40,504 nucleotides of DNA from Bacteroidales bacterium (GCA_017477245.1 JAFUWY010000032.1:1-40504); one strand, 5' to 3'; positions 1-8,448 are shown, numbered from the stretch's first letter. Notes: generated by a model not told the origin, from the letters alone. Numbers and translations are program-made.

Positions 1-60
1 GAAGGGAGGAAGGAAGGCAAGGAAGGGAGAAAGGGAGGAAGGGTAAGGAAGGCAGGATGG
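1..60. repeat. Purine-rich low-complexity tract
   Basis: An almost pure G/A tract made of AGGAAGG-like units runs through the first 60 bases. No reading frame with protein-like composition is visible in it, and bases 61-134 before the first gene show no clear gene either. It could be a polypurine spacer able to adopt unusual DNA structure, or the tail of something cut off by the window edge. Confidence 0.5.
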
Positions 61-121
61 CATAGGGTCGCGAGGGTGGGAAGTGCGCGGGGAGGGCAGC
101 GGTTTTTTCGCGGAAAAACAG

Positions 122-129
122 TAACTTTA
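122..129 (+). promoter_or_regulatory. Probable -7 promoter element (TAACTTTA)
   Basis: TAACTTTA matches the Bacteroidota -7 consensus TAnnTTTG at seven of eight positions and lies only 5 nt before the ATG at 135. No good TTTG -33 element sits 19-21 nt upstream. If used, transcription would begin at or next to the start codon. Confidence 0.35.
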
Positions 130-134
130 CGGAC

Positions 135-947
135 ATGATGAACCGAATCTTACGCTCCCTGCCGCTGCTGCTGGCGGCGGCGCTCCTGCTGACCGCCCGT
201 CCGGCGGTGGCCCAGACCTCCTTCACAGTCAATATCTCCGACGACGGCGGGGCGACCCTGACCGCCTTCCTGCCCGAGCATCCCGACGGCCGGGCCATCC
301 TGGCCTTCCCGGGCGGCGGTTACCGGCAGACCAGCATCGGCAACAACGCCCAGTGGGCCCCGCTCTACAACAGCCTGGGCATCAGCTTCTTCATCCTGAA
401 ATACCGGATGCCGGAAGGCCATCCGGAGCAGACCACGCTCGCCGATGCCGAAGCCGCCATGCGCCTGATCCAGGAAAATGCCGTCCGCTGGCACGTGAAC
501 CCGACGCGCATCGGCGTGATGGGCACCTCGGCCGGCGGCCACCTGGCCACCACGATGGCCACCTCGGCGCCCGAGCCGCTGCGCCCCGCGTTCCAGATCC
601 TCTTCTACCCGGTCATCACCTTCGGCGAAGGGTGCCACAAGGGCTCCCGGGACAATTTCCTGGGGGAGCGGGCCAAGGACCCTGCGCAGATCGAGCGCTA
701 TTCTTCGGAGAAGCAGGTTACGGCCGCCACGCCGCCGGCCATCATCTTCGCCAACAGCGACGACCGCGGTGTCCCGCCCGAGTTCAATGCGGCGGCCTAT
801 TATATCGCCATGACGAAGCTAGGCTGCAGCGCCAGCCTGCACATCTATCCCGAAGGCGGCCACGGCTGGACCTTCGCCTCCGCCTACCGCTACCACGACC
901 AGGCAGTTGAAGAACTGACGGCCTGGCTGGCGGCGCTCCAGCTATAG
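135..947 (+). CDS. Secreted alpha/beta-hydrolase, esterase (BD-FAE / acetyl-esterase-like)
   Basis: This 270-residue protein starts with a clear signal peptide (hydrophobic stretch about residues 8-22, ending PAVAQ), so it should be exported to the periplasm. It has the layout of a small carbohydrate esterase: an oxyanion-hole strand with FPGGGY (about 55-60), the nucleophile elbow GTSAGG (about 129-134), an acid region NSDDRG, and a final GGHGW carrying the catalytic His. Related Bacteroidota enzymes remove acetyl or feruloyl groups from polysaccharides; the exact substrate cannot be read here. Two ATGs are adjacent (135 and 138). It stands alone, with a possible -7 element right before it. 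Confidence 0.85.
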   Translation: MMNRILRSLPLLLAAALLLTARPAVAQTSFTVNISDDGGATLTAFLPEHPDGRAILAFPGGGYRQTSIGNNAQWAPLYNSLGISFFILKYRMPEGHPEQTTLADAEAAMRLIQENAVRWHVNPTRIGVMGTSAGGHLATTMATSAPEPLRPAFQILFYPVITFGEGCHKGSRDNFLGERAKDPAQIERYSSEKQVTAATPPAIIFANSDDRGVPPEFNAAAYYIAMTKLGCSASLHIYPEGGHGWTFASAYRYHDQAVEELTAWLAALQL

Positions 948-1008
948 TTTTTCTCAAAGAGAGCCTCTTTCCCGGCCCTGGTCGCCGGGGCACGTTTTTA
1001 TATCAAAT

Positions 1009-1034
1009 AATGTAATTACATTTTTTGTAATTAC
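1009..1034. promoter_or_regulatory. Twin GTAATTAC palindromes over the promoter of the ATPase gene
   Basis: AATGTAATTACATT (1009-1022) is a perfect palindrome. Its core GTAATTAC recurs at 1027-1034, 15 bp further on, touching the -33 element of the downstream promoter. Two identical palindromic cores at 1.5 helical turns suggest an operator for a dimeric regulator. No regulator gene adjoins, so autoregulation by the ATPase or control by a distant protein are both possible. Confidence 0.4.
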
Positions 1035-1055
1035 CATCTTTGTTTTTTATCTTTG
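1024..1055 (+). promoter_or_regulatory. Bacteroidota-type promoter (TTTG - 20 nt - TATCTTTG)
   Basis: TTTG at 1024-1027 and TATCTTTG at 1048-1055 are 20 nt apart, a full match to the Bacteroidota vegetative promoter. The start codon at 1078 follows the -7 element by 22 nt. Confidence 0.7.
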
Positions 1056-1077
1056 CCGAAGATTAACACACAGCAGC

Positions 1078-2211
1078 ATGGAAGCACCCTTCATATTCGG
1101 TAAGATCGCCACGGACGAAAACTTCACGGACCGGGAACAGGAAACCAAGCATTTGGTCGGGAACTTCAGGTCCCTGATCAATACGATCATCATATCTCCA
1201 AGACGATGGGGGAAGAGTTCACTCGTCCACAGGGCCGCGACGATTGCTCAAAATGAAGACAAATATCTCAGAGTCTGCACGGTGGACCTTTTCAACGTGA
1301 AGACGGAAGAGCAGTTCTATACGGTTTTTGCCCGCAGCATCATTCGTGGAACAGCCTCCAGATGGGATGAAGCCGTGGAAAACGCAAAGATGTTTTTCTC
1401 CCGTCTGATCCCCAGGATATCTATCGGTGCAGATCCGATGAACGAAGTCTCCATTGACTTCGACTGGGAAGAAATGAGAAACAATCCGGACGAAATCCTG
1501 GACCTGCCTGAGCGTATCGCCGAAGCGAAAGGCTTGAAGGTGATGGTGTGCATAGATGAATTCCAGAATATCGCGGAGTTTGACGATCCGCTCTTCTTCC
1601 AGAGAAAGCTCCGGGCTCACTGGCAGATACACCAAAAAGTGAGTTACTGTCTCTACGGCAGCAAGCGGCATATGATGCTTGAGGTATTTACCGATTCGTC
1701 CATGCCTTTCTACAAGTTCGGCGATCTCTTCTTCCTGAACAAGATTGATACGGCCCATTTCGTGCCTTTCATCACGGAACGCTTTTCTTCCACCGGAAAA
1801 ACCATCTCCGAAGGGGCATGCAGGAAGATTGTCGAACTTGCTGACAACCACCCGTACTATGTCCAGCAATTGTCGCAGCTTTCCTGGCTCCGAAGTCCGG
1901 AATCATGCACGGAGGAGATCGTCGTGAAGGCTCACGCTTCTTTGGTGGAGCAGCTTAGCCTGTTGTTCTCGAATCTGGTGGAAACGCTGACGTTCCAACA
2001 GATCTGTTACCTTCATGCCATCATCTCCGGAGAGAAGGCGATCACCAGTGCCGAGACCATGCACAAATACCATATCAGCAGTGCCACTGCGGTATCGAGG
2101 TCACTCAAGGCCCTGACCCAAAAGGACATTCTGGACAGAAGGGCGGGTGTCGTGTCTTTCCAGGACCCTATTTTCGAGTATTGGCTCAGGCATTTTTATT
2201 TTCAAGTTTAA
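1078..2211 (+). CDS. AAA family ATPase (archaeal-type STAND-like ATPase with C-terminal winged helix)
   Basis: This 377-residue ATPase belongs to the ATPase_2/archaeal ATPase group common in Bacteroidota. The Walker A region is SPRRWGKSS (about residues 41-49) and Walker B is CIDEFQNI (about 160-167). The C-terminal third contains a LKALTQKDILDRRAG segment typical of a winged-helix domain. No membrane segment or nuclease domain is seen. The role of the family is not established; members are often isolated and mobile in distribution. Codon use is less GC-rich than in the neighbours, suggesting acquisition. The 3' end overlaps the convergent minus-strand gene by 111 bp. It has its own promoter and possible operator. 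Confidence 0.8.
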   Translation: MEAPFIFGKIATDENFTDREQETKHLVGNFRSLINTIIISPRRWGKSSLVHRAATIAQNEDKYLRVCTVDLFNVKTEEQFYTVFARSIIRGTASRWDEAVENAKMFFSRLIPRISIGADPMNEVSIDFDWEEMRNNPDEILDLPERIAEAKGLKVMVCIDEFQNIAEFDDPLFFQRKLRAHWQIHQKVSYCLYGSKRHMMLEVFTDSSMPFYKFGDLFFLNKIDTAHFVPFITERFSSTGKTISEGACRKIVELADNHPYYVQQLSQLSWLRSPESCTEEIVVKAHASLVEQLSLLFSNLVETLTFQQICYLHAIISGEKAITSAETMHKYHISSATAVSRSLKALTQKDILDRRAGVVSFQDPIFEYWLRHFYFQV

Positions 2212-3237
2212 GGAGTCTATTCGCCAGTACTCTCCATTCTTTCCAACCAGGAAGATTATGTCAGAGTCAGGCATGATGGTTATAGCCCGATAGACGTGCT
2301 TAAGCCGGATGGCTTTGATTGGCTGGCCTTCCCAATCGTAAATGAGGAGTATGTTCCCGCCAAATAAACCCGTGGGAAAATCATTGTATGTCTGACCCCA
2401 ATACAGAGCAACACAATAGTGATAATTTCCTGCTACGTCAATAAAACCATAGATATTGTCCGGCAGGAATTTAACCGTACCGCCCTTTGACTTTTCAAAC
2501 TTTGGCAGGATGTTCCCCTTTCTGCGAATCAACACGGGTTCATCCATGTCTTTCAGGTCGTAGAATGCAATGAATGACCCGCAGGTCGTTGCCGCAGCCA
2601 TTCTTTTCAGGTCGGGATTATAATGGCAGTTCCATTGACAGGCATACGCCTTTTGGCTATCGTTCAAGTTGTCTTCTGGCAATGGGTAGCTGCCAAAGAG
2701 TGTTGTGATGGAATCTGCCGTGTTGTCCAAAATGGCAAACGGGCGTCCTTTGAATGGTCCTGTTCCAAGACTCATATCATCATTGAGGCGATATACCTTG
2801 AATATCTGGTCGTTGGCCTTTGCAAAACTGACGGATTTACTGATAAGCCATGGGGTATCTGCTTTTACCGAGGAGAGCAAATGCTTATTCGGGTCCCAGA
2901 AATGAAAACCGTCGCTTTCCGATTTGAAGGTCGTCATCATGTGGACATCATCTATCCCTCTCCCAGTATTGAGGAATTGCCCCACGAAGGCGTGTTCCCC
3001 GTAATCATAAAGGGAGAGAAAAGAGGGGCTGAAGATATTGGATAAGGCAATTTCTTTATCCGTACAAGCTATCATGATCGGATTCAGAATTTCGTTCTTC
3101 GGGAAGTCAATCCGCTCGGTTTTTCCCCTTTCAAGAATCCTGAATTCCGACAGAATGCTGTCCTGCTGAAGGATCTTTTGGGGAAGAGAAAGGAAAAGAA
3201 GAAACAATGATAGGGTGCGGAAAAAACAGGCCATCAT
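2101..3237 (-). CDS. Exported beta-propeller-like protein (BF3164/TolB-like family, probable)
   Basis: This 378-residue protein begins with a hydrophobic signal-like segment (about residues 6-18), so it is probably exported. Repeating strands with blade-like motifs (FAILDNTADSITTLF, GSFIAFYDLKD, LLIYDWEGQPIKAIRL) resemble the six-bladed propellers of BF3164-type lipoproteins, although no clean lipobox is visible. The start (MM at 3237/3234) lies 4 bp after the TonB-type gene, so it is the last gene of that operon. The final 35 or so residues are read from DNA antisense to the 3' end of the ATPase gene. I infer that the native C-terminus has been lost by a rearrangement there. Function unknown; family assignment moderate. 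Confidence 0.6.
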   Translation of the reverse strand: MMACFFRTLSLFLLFLSLPQKILQQDSILSEFRILERGKTERIDFPKNEILNPIMIACTDKEIALSNIFSPSFLSLYDYGEHAFVGQFLNTGRGIDDVHMMTTFKSESDGFHFWDPNKHLLSSVKADTPWLISKSVSFAKANDQIFKVYRLNDDMSLGTGPFKGRPFAILDNTADSITTLFGSYPLPEDNLNDSQKAYACQWNCHYNPDLKRMAAATTCGSFIAFYDLKDMDEPVLIRRKGNILPKFEKSKGGTVKFLPDNIYGFIDVAGNYHYCVALYWGQTYNDFPTGLFGGNILLIYDWEGQPIKAIRLKHVYRAITIMPDSDIIFLVGKNGEYWRIDSLNLKIKMPEPILENRVLERHDTRPSVQNVLLGQGLE

Positions 3238-3241
3238 AATG

Positions 3242-5824
3242 TCAGAGCGTGTAGGTGAAGGAGAAGAGGAATTCCCGGCCGCGTAGCGCAAAATCATAGG
3301 AGAACGTGTCCAGGCCCGTGAAGAGGGCATAGGCGTAGCTCCGGGTGTCGAACAGGTTGTGGACCTGCAGTCCGGCGCGGACCTTGCCTTTGCTCCATTC
3401 GATGCCGGCCTCGCCGAGCAGCATCTGCTTGTGGCTGTCCGCCGCGATCTGAGTCCGGATGAATTCCGCCTCGGCGTGCAGGCGGAGCCCTGTGACCGGG
3501 AAGAGGGAGAGCGAGCCGGTGTGCGTCTGGGAGACAAAGGACGAACTCCCGCCCAGGTAGGCACTTACGTTGCGGCTCCAGTCTCCCTGGTAGGAGAGGG
3601 AAATCCATCGCCACGGGGCCGTGCTGGCCTCCCAGTTGAGCCGCAGGTTGCGCCCATCGTAGTCGATGGCGCGGCCCTGCTGGGTGATGGCGTTGCGGCT
3701 CCAGCCGCCCCGGGCGCCGACTGACAGCTTGGTGGACGTGCGCTGGAAGCGCTTGGAGAGGGTCCCGGACAGGTTGAGCGCGTCGGAGCGGACCGGCTCC
3801 GGCAGGCTCGTGGTCCAGATGCGCTCTCCCTCCACGGTCTGGGCGCTGCGCAGGTTGCTCGCCGTCCGGGAGGCGGTGGCGTCCGCATGCGCGAACCACA
3901 GTTCGATGGGGCGTTTCCAGTCATAGGTCAGGGAGACAGCGCTGCTGCGGCCGTCGCGCAGGATCCCCGGACGCACCCGGATGCTCCGGTACCCGGACAG
4001 GGTCGGCGTCAGGAGGAAATCCGTGAAGTCGCCGGCGATCCGGTTCGAGCGGACGCTCAGCCGCCATTCGGACCGGGCCGAGGCCTGCCAGTCCAGCGAC
4101 AGCGTGGGGTCGGCGATGCCAAGCAGGCGCCACTGCCGCAGGCAGGTCTTGTTTTCGTGGACGAACAGCCCCCGGGTGCCCAGGTCCAGCGCGGCGTCCA
4201 CCTGGAACCGGCGGGAGCGGGACTGCCAGCGCAGCGAGGGCGAGACCGCCAGATAGCCGGTCCAGGCGCCCAGGCTGCCCTCGGCGGCGAGGTCCGCCGT
4301 CTCTACCGAAGTGTCCAGCCTGTCATAGTCGAGGCTGGCCCGCAGCGGCAGCTCCAGGGTGGTGAAGCGCCAGTCGCGGGAGGTCCGGGCCGTCTGGATG
4401 GTCGAGAGATGGTGGCTGCGGCCGCTCTGCCTTCCCTGGTAGCCGGTGCCGGAGAACGTGTAGGAAGCCGTGGGGACGGCCGTCCAGCCGGTCTCGTTGC
4501 TGAAGGAGATGCGCCGCTGCCCGACCCGCTGCCGCCAGTCGATCCGGTTCTGCAGGCGGATCAGCCGGGCGCCGGACTGCTGGCTGAGCTGCGCGGCATC
4601 GCGCCCGGTATTCAGGGCGTCCGAGACGAAATTGGCCGTGGCCCGGAACGTCTCGTCCACGTAGCGGTCGTCGGCGTTGAGCCGGTATTCCAGGCTCAGG
4701 GTCGGGATGTGCAGGGTACTTGAGGGGGCGAAATGCTCCTGCACCGTGACCCGCTCGTCGCCGGCATAATAATCACTCTGTGTGCCATAGGCGTAGGCGC
4801 TGTGGCTATAGGCATAATGGGCGTTGAACTTGAGCTGGACGTCCTCGCTTTGCTTGCGGGACGCGTCCACGCTGAAATAGCCATCCAGCGGCCGGAGGTA
4901 CCAGCGTTCGCCCACCGGTGGCGTGGAGGCGGTCAGGGACCCGGTCAGTGCCGCGGCATGGCCGGAGATCCGGTCCGAGACGAAGAAGTTGGACGTCTCG
5001 CTCAGGGCGAAGCGGGCGTCGTTGCCCGCCTTGGCGGAGAGGATGGCCTGGTTCTGCCCGCCCAGCGTCATTATCGACCCGCCTAGGCGCCACAGGGCAC
5101 CGTCCGCGCCCCAGCCCGCCCGGGCCTCGCTGCTGCCCACCGGCTTGAGCCGGGCCTCCTTGTTGAGCTTGATGTTGAGGGCCACCTGGTCGGTGCGGCC
5201 GGTCTTGCGCTCCATCTTGATGCTCTGATGGTTGTCCAGGACCTCCACTTCGTCGACGAGTTTCGCCGGGATGCCGCGCGTGGCCAGGGTGTATTTCCCG
5301 CCGAGGATGTCCACCCCGTCGATGTAGAAATGGCTGATGGGGCGCCCCTGGTAGGAGACCTGTCCGCCGGCGGCGACTTCGATGCCTGGGATGCGTTTCA
5401 TGGCATCCTCGAGGGTATAATCCTCCTTCGCCACCAGGCCCGGCAGCCAGAAGGACAGGGTGTCGCCCCGGAGCTTGACCACCGGGGCCGTGACCGTGAC
5501 TTCCTGGAGCGTCTCACTGCGCTCCCGCAGGATCACGTCCAGCCGGCGGCTCTGCAGCGTGACGGGCACTTCCAGTTTCTCGTAGGAGAGGTGGTCGAAG
5601 CTGACGGTTGCCGCTCCGCCGGTACTCCCGGTCTCCAGCCGGTAGCGGCCCTGCCGATCGGTGGTGCCGTAGCGCAGCAGCTTGTCCTGCTGGCGCAGGG
5701 ACACCACGGCGCCGGGTATGGCACCGCCCTCCTCGTCGCGCACGCTGCCTTGGATCACGGTCTGGGCAGGGAGGATGTGTGCGGCGAGCAGGCAGGCTGC
5801 CAGGGCGGAGAGGCACTTGCGCAT
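3242..5824 (-). CDS. TonB-dependent-receptor-like outer membrane beta-barrel protein with N-terminal carboxypeptidase-regulatory domain
   Basis: This 860-residue protein has a signal peptide (about residues 1-20), then a CarboxypepD_reg-like domain (about 24-100; IQGSVRDEEGGAIPGAVV), a plug-like segment (about 105-215, including GRPISHFYIDGVDI) and a long beta-barrel ending FSFTYTL, whose aromatic-rich finish is typical of outer-membrane barrels. It lacks an obvious SusD partner. It follows the GLPGLI gene by 3 bp and is in the BlaI-M56 operon, so its production is probably controlled by that regulatory pair. The substrate is unknown. Bacteroidota proteins of this type next to GLPGLI and M56 genes are often annotated simply as TonB-dependent receptors. 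Confidence 0.85.
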   Translation of the reverse strand: MRKCLSALAACLLAAHILPAQTVIQGSVRDEEGGAIPGAVVSLRQQDKLLRYGTTDRQGRYRLETGSTGGAATVSFDHLSYEKLEVPVTLQSRRLDVILRERSETLQEVTVTAPVVKLRGDTLSFWLPGLVAKEDYTLEDAMKRIPGIEVAAGGQVSYQGRPISHFYIDGVDILGGKYTLATRGIPAKLVDEVEVLDNHQSIKMERKTGRTDQVALNIKLNKEARLKPVGSSEARAGWGADGALWRLGGSIMTLGGQNQAILSAKAGNDARFALSETSNFFVSDRISGHAAALTGSLTASTPPVGERWYLRPLDGYFSVDASRKQSEDVQLKFNAHYAYSHSAYAYGTQSDYYAGDERVTVQEHFAPSSTLHIPTLSLEYRLNADDRYVDETFRATANFVSDALNTGRDAAQLSQQSGARLIRLQNRIDWRQRVGQRRISFSNETGWTAVPTASYTFSGTGYQGRQSGRSHHLSTIQTARTSRDWRFTTLELPLRASLDYDRLDTSVETADLAAEGSLGAWTGYLAVSPSLRWQSRSRRFQVDAALDLGTRGLFVHENKTCLRQWRLLGIADPTLSLDWQASARSEWRLSVRSNRIAGDFTDFLLTPTLSGYRSIRVRPGILRDGRSSAVSLTYDWKRPIELWFAHADATASRTASNLRSAQTVEGERIWTTSLPEPVRSDALNLSGTLSKRFQRTSTKLSVGARGGWSRNAITQQGRAIDYDGRNLRLNWEASTAPWRWISLSYQGDWSRNVSAYLGGSSSFVSQTHTGSLSLFPVTGLRLHAEAEFIRTQIAADSHKQMLLGEAGIEWSKGKVRAGLQVHNLFDTRSYAYALFTGLDTFSYDFALRGREFLFSFTYTL

Positions 5825-5827
5825 CGC

Positions 5828-6826
5828 TTATTCGAGTTCGAGGGGCACGTAAACATGGGAGGACATGCGGATGGGCACGCCGTTGACGCTGATCACACCG
5901 TCTCCGTCGTTCGTCTTGAAGACGGCGATGCTGCGGATGCTCTCCGGGGGGATGTTGCTGAGCGAACTGCCGCCGGAGGCGTTCTTGCGCTGGACGAATC
6001 GGTCGCGCTGCGTCTTGTCGCGGGTGGCGTCCTGCGTGCGGACGATGGGACAGGCGGCCCGGCGCACGGCCGTCGCCGAGAAATGATGCAGCCCTTCGGC
6101 GTCCTCTGCCTCCAGGATGAGGCCGGGCAGGCCGCCGAGCTTCCACGGACCGAAGGTCGCGGGGATGCCGGGGGTGTACCAGACCGTCCAGTCCCGGCCG
6201 CCATAGCGGGTCCGGGCCTCCCGGCAGGGATAGCCGCAGACTTCCTTCTCGCCCTCACCGAAGCTCCATTCCAGCTGCATAGGCTCCGTATAGGTGAAGG
6301 TGCCCGGCGCGAGGACGTCATCCACCGTCAGGCTGCCTTCCGGCCAGTTCTGGAAGACGACCGGCTCGAAGAACCAGACGGTCTTGCGCGTGTTGTCGAC
6401 GGCCTCCGTGATCTGGTCGTCCGGCGCTCCGGCCTGGGCCAGGGAGTCCACCCGGTAGGTGAGGTAGTCCAGGAACCGGGCCTGCCCGGCGCCGAACTGC
6501 AGGATGGTGGTATAGTGGTCCGTGACGCTTTTTGCGGTGTCGGCCGGCGCCTGCCCCGGAGCCGGGGACTGCCGGCGGATGACGATGCTGCGTTCCTGGC
6601 TGTCAGTCTGGACGGGGGCGTCGCTTTGCGGCGCGGTGCGCAGGTCGTAGGCATAGATGACCTCGTAAAGGGCTTCGGCGATGCGGTCGTAGCCCGGGGC
6701 TTCGCTGCTTGCGCGGTCCATGGGGACGCTGCGCACGGAGACGACCTTTGGCTCCTGCGCGGAGGCGCTGAGGCTGAGGATAAGGGGCAGGACGGTGCCT
6801 GCCAGCAGGATGTAGAGTCTATTCAT
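5828..6826 (-). CDS. GLPGLI family periplasmic protein
   Basis: This 332-residue protein carries a signal peptide (about residues 1-23, ending SASAQ) and the eponymous motif KLGGLPGLILEAEDAEG, which defines the GLPGLI (Porph_ging) family. The family is Bacteroidota-specific and of unknown biochemical function. The last 50 or so residues contain NIPPESIRSIAVFK followed by VISVNGVPI, resembling the tail of the neighbouring M56 protein and TonB plug strands. The start overlaps the M56 gene by 8 bp and the end is 3 bp from the receptor gene, indicating translational coupling in one operon. Confidence 0.9.
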   Translation of the reverse strand: MNRLYILLAGTVLPLILSLSASAQEPKVVSVRSVPMDRASSEAPGYDRIAEALYEVIYAYDLRTAPQSDAPVQTDSQERSIVIRRQSPAPGQAPADTAKSVTDHYTTILQFGAGQARFLDYLTYRVDSLAQAGAPDDQITEAVDNTRKTVWFFEPVVFQNWPEGSLTVDDVLAPGTFTYTEPMQLEWSFGEGEKEVCGYPCREARTRYGGRDWTVWYTPGIPATFGPWKLGGLPGLILEAEDAEGLHHFSATAVRRAACPIVRTQDATRDKTQRDRFVQRKNASGGSSLSNIPPESIRSIAVFKTNDGDGVISVNGVPIRMSSHVYVPLELE

Positions 6827-7952
6827 GGTGCGATGCTGTTTGTGTGGTGCGGATCTCGATGATCCCGCCGCCGTCTTCGCTCTTGACGACTTCGATGGAA
6901 TGGATCGTCCTGGGATTGATCTGCCTGAAGGCGACGCTGTCTATTTCGCGTCCGTCCAGCCGGATGGTGACCCCCTTGTCTCTGCCCGCACGGAAGGAGA
7001 TAATCGGAACGCTGTCGCCGATGGGCTCCGCAGTGACACTGACCACCTTGCTGCCGTCCGGCTCGGAAGGAGCCACGTACAGGGTCCGGGCGTTCAGGGC
7101 CAGGCCCGCTCCCAGCAGGGGGAGCAGGACGGCCAGCTTCCAGGCCCGCGCGGAGCGGGAGGGCTGGCGGAGCATCATGTCGATGCGGCCCTTCAGCGTG
7201 CTGTGGTTGAGGTTGTTGGCGATGGAGTAACCGGCGTCGGACATGGCCTTGCGGACGAGCATCAGCTGGTAGTCGCGCGGGCTGAAACCCCGGTCCAGCA
7301 CGGCTTTGTCGGCTTCGTACTCATGCAGGGCCGTCAGTTCGCGGCGCAGCAGCCACACGGCCGGGTTGAACCATTGGAGCAGGGTGCAGAGGTCCAACAG
7401 CAAAAGGTCCCAGGAGTGATGGAGCGAGAGGTGCGCGGCTTCGTGGGTGTAGACCGAGCTGCCGTCGAATCCGGCCGCCTGCGCCGCTTCGAAATCCTTC
7501 CGTCCCAGGAAGATATAGTGCATCCAGCTGGAAGGGGAGGGCTCCTGCGCTCCCTCAGGGGTGTCGCGGACCACGATGATGGTGCCGTCCGGCCGGGCGT
7601 GATGCTCTCCGGTGCGGATGAGCCGCCGGACGCGGCCGAAGGCCAGGGCGAGGCGCACGAGTGCGAACAGCACCCCGAGCAGGTACAGTGCACCGAGCGC
7701 GAGCACCCAACCGTCCGGCCCGGTCGCCCTCGGAACAGACTCGACAGCGGTGACGGGCGCGGCGATCTCCGGCCTCGGGACGCGCACGGTGATGATGCAG
7801 AGCGGCAGCAGCAGGGAGGCCGCGAGCCCGGCGAGCAGCACGAGGCGGTTCAGCCGGTGGAAGGTCTCCCGGCTGAGCAGCAGCCGGAAGAAGAGGTAAA
7901 AGACCGCGAGTGCCACGGCCGCCTTGGCGGTGTAGATCAGGAATGCTTGCAT
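6819..7952 (-). CDS. M56 family membrane metallopeptidase (BlaR1/MecR1-like sensor)
   Basis: This 377-residue protein has the BlaR1-type layout: transmembrane helices at about residues 5-25, 36-56 and 81-105, a cytoplasmic zinc-protease segment with HEAAH (170-174) and the downstream HEYEADKAVL glutamate region (about 210-219), then a further helix (about 267-283). The periplasmic tail carries INPRTIHSIEVVKS and GIIEIRT in place of a penicillin-binding domain. In the established model a signal activates the protease, which inactivates the BlaI-type repressor encoded just upstream (3 bp gap). The tail looks like a TonB plug strand, so the signal may be a periplasmic protein contact rather than a beta-lactam; this is inference. 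Confidence 0.88.
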   Translation of the reverse strand: MQAFLIYTAKAAVALAVFYLFFRLLLSRETFHRLNRLVLLAGLAASLLLPLCIITVRVPRPEIAAPVTAVESVPRATGPDGWVLALGALYLLGVLFALVRLALAFGRVRRLIRTGEHHARPDGTIIVVRDTPEGAQEPSPSSWMHYIFLGRKDFEAAQAAGFDGSSVYTHEAAHLSLHHSWDLLLLDLCTLLQWFNPAVWLLRRELTALHEYEADKAVLDRGFSPRDYQLMLVRKAMSDAGYSIANNLNHSTLKGRIDMMLRQPSRSARAWKLAVLLPLLGAGLALNARTLYVAPSEPDGSKVVSVTAEPIGDSVPIISFRAGRDKGVTIRLDGREIDSVAFRQINPRTIHSIEVVKSEDGGGIIEIRTTQTASHHE

Positions 7953-7955
7953 GGC

Positions 7956-8315
7956 TCAGGCTCCTTGTTCGATGCGGGCGATCAGGCCCTTGAGTTCTTC
8001 GAGGGAGATCTTCTCTTCGCGCACCAGCGAGGACAGGACGTCCAGGTAGGAGTTGCCGAAGAAGTCCTCCACGGTGCCGGAGAGGGTCCGGCGGCCGTAC
8101 TCCTGCTCCGACAGGAGCGGGGCGTACCGGTAGGAATTGCCGAACAGTTCGCGTCGGAGGAATCCGTCCTTCTCCAGGGTCCGTACCTGGGAGGCGAGGG
8201 TGTTGAAGGTGGGGTGCGGCTCGGGATAGAGGTTCAGCAGGTCCCGCACGAACATCGGTCCCTGCTTCCAGAAGTGATCCATGATCACCCGTTCTTTCTT
8301 GGTCAGTCTGCGCAT
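7956..8315 (-). CDS. BlaI/MecI/CopY family transcriptional repressor
   Basis: This 119-residue protein has the BlaI fold: an N-terminal winged helix (LTKKERVIMDHFWKQGP, then TFNTLASQVRTLEKDGFLRR) and a C-terminal dimerisation part (about residues 75-119). I chose the ATG at 8315 (MRRLTKKERV) because it matches the family N-terminus; an in-frame ATG at 8348 would add 11 unlikely residues and lies inside the promoter. It heads the operon with the M56 peptidase, and family knowledge predicts that it represses its own operon until cleaved. The dyad upstream at 8359-8394 is a candidate operator. Confidence 0.88.
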   Translation of the reverse strand: MRRLTKKERVIMDHFWKQGPMFVRDLLNLYPEPHPTFNTLASQVRTLEKDGFLRRELFGNSYRYAPLLSEQEYGRRTLSGTVEDFFGNSYLDVLSSLVREEKISLEELKGLIARIEQGA

Positions 8316-8345
8316 GATTTTCCAGCGTAAAGGATGCTGTCGGGA

Positions 8346-8412
8346 CAAATGTATGAAAAGTAATCCGAAAAGTCTTAAACTTTTTCGGACTACTCATAAG
8401 ATTTTTTCGGAG
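8346..8412 (-). promoter_or_regulatory. Promoter and candidate operator of the BlaI operon
   Basis: On the minus strand TACATTTG (8353-8346) matches the -7 consensus. Just upstream is a long dyad: AGTAATCCGAAAAGT (8359-8373) and its near-perfect inverse (8379-8394) around a 5-nt centre, with a third TTTTTTCGGA half-site at 8403-8412. The dyad covers the expected -33 region, where repressor binding would block transcription. A terminator role for the upstream operon is less likely because no U-run follows. Confidence 0.55.
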
Positions 8413-8448
8413 TTATGGCCTCCTGTGCGCGTAGGGGCTTGTTTTGGC

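Noticed and set aside
2101-3564. Longer minus-strand frame starting inside the TonB-type gene
   Set aside because: The first 108 or so residues are an out-of-frame reading of the receptor gene; the signal-like MMACFF start at 3237 is the credible beginning.
8359-8394. Terminator of the Hdr-like operon
   Set aside because: The dyad is not followed by a U-run on the minus strand and overlaps the blaI promoter, so an operator is the better reading.
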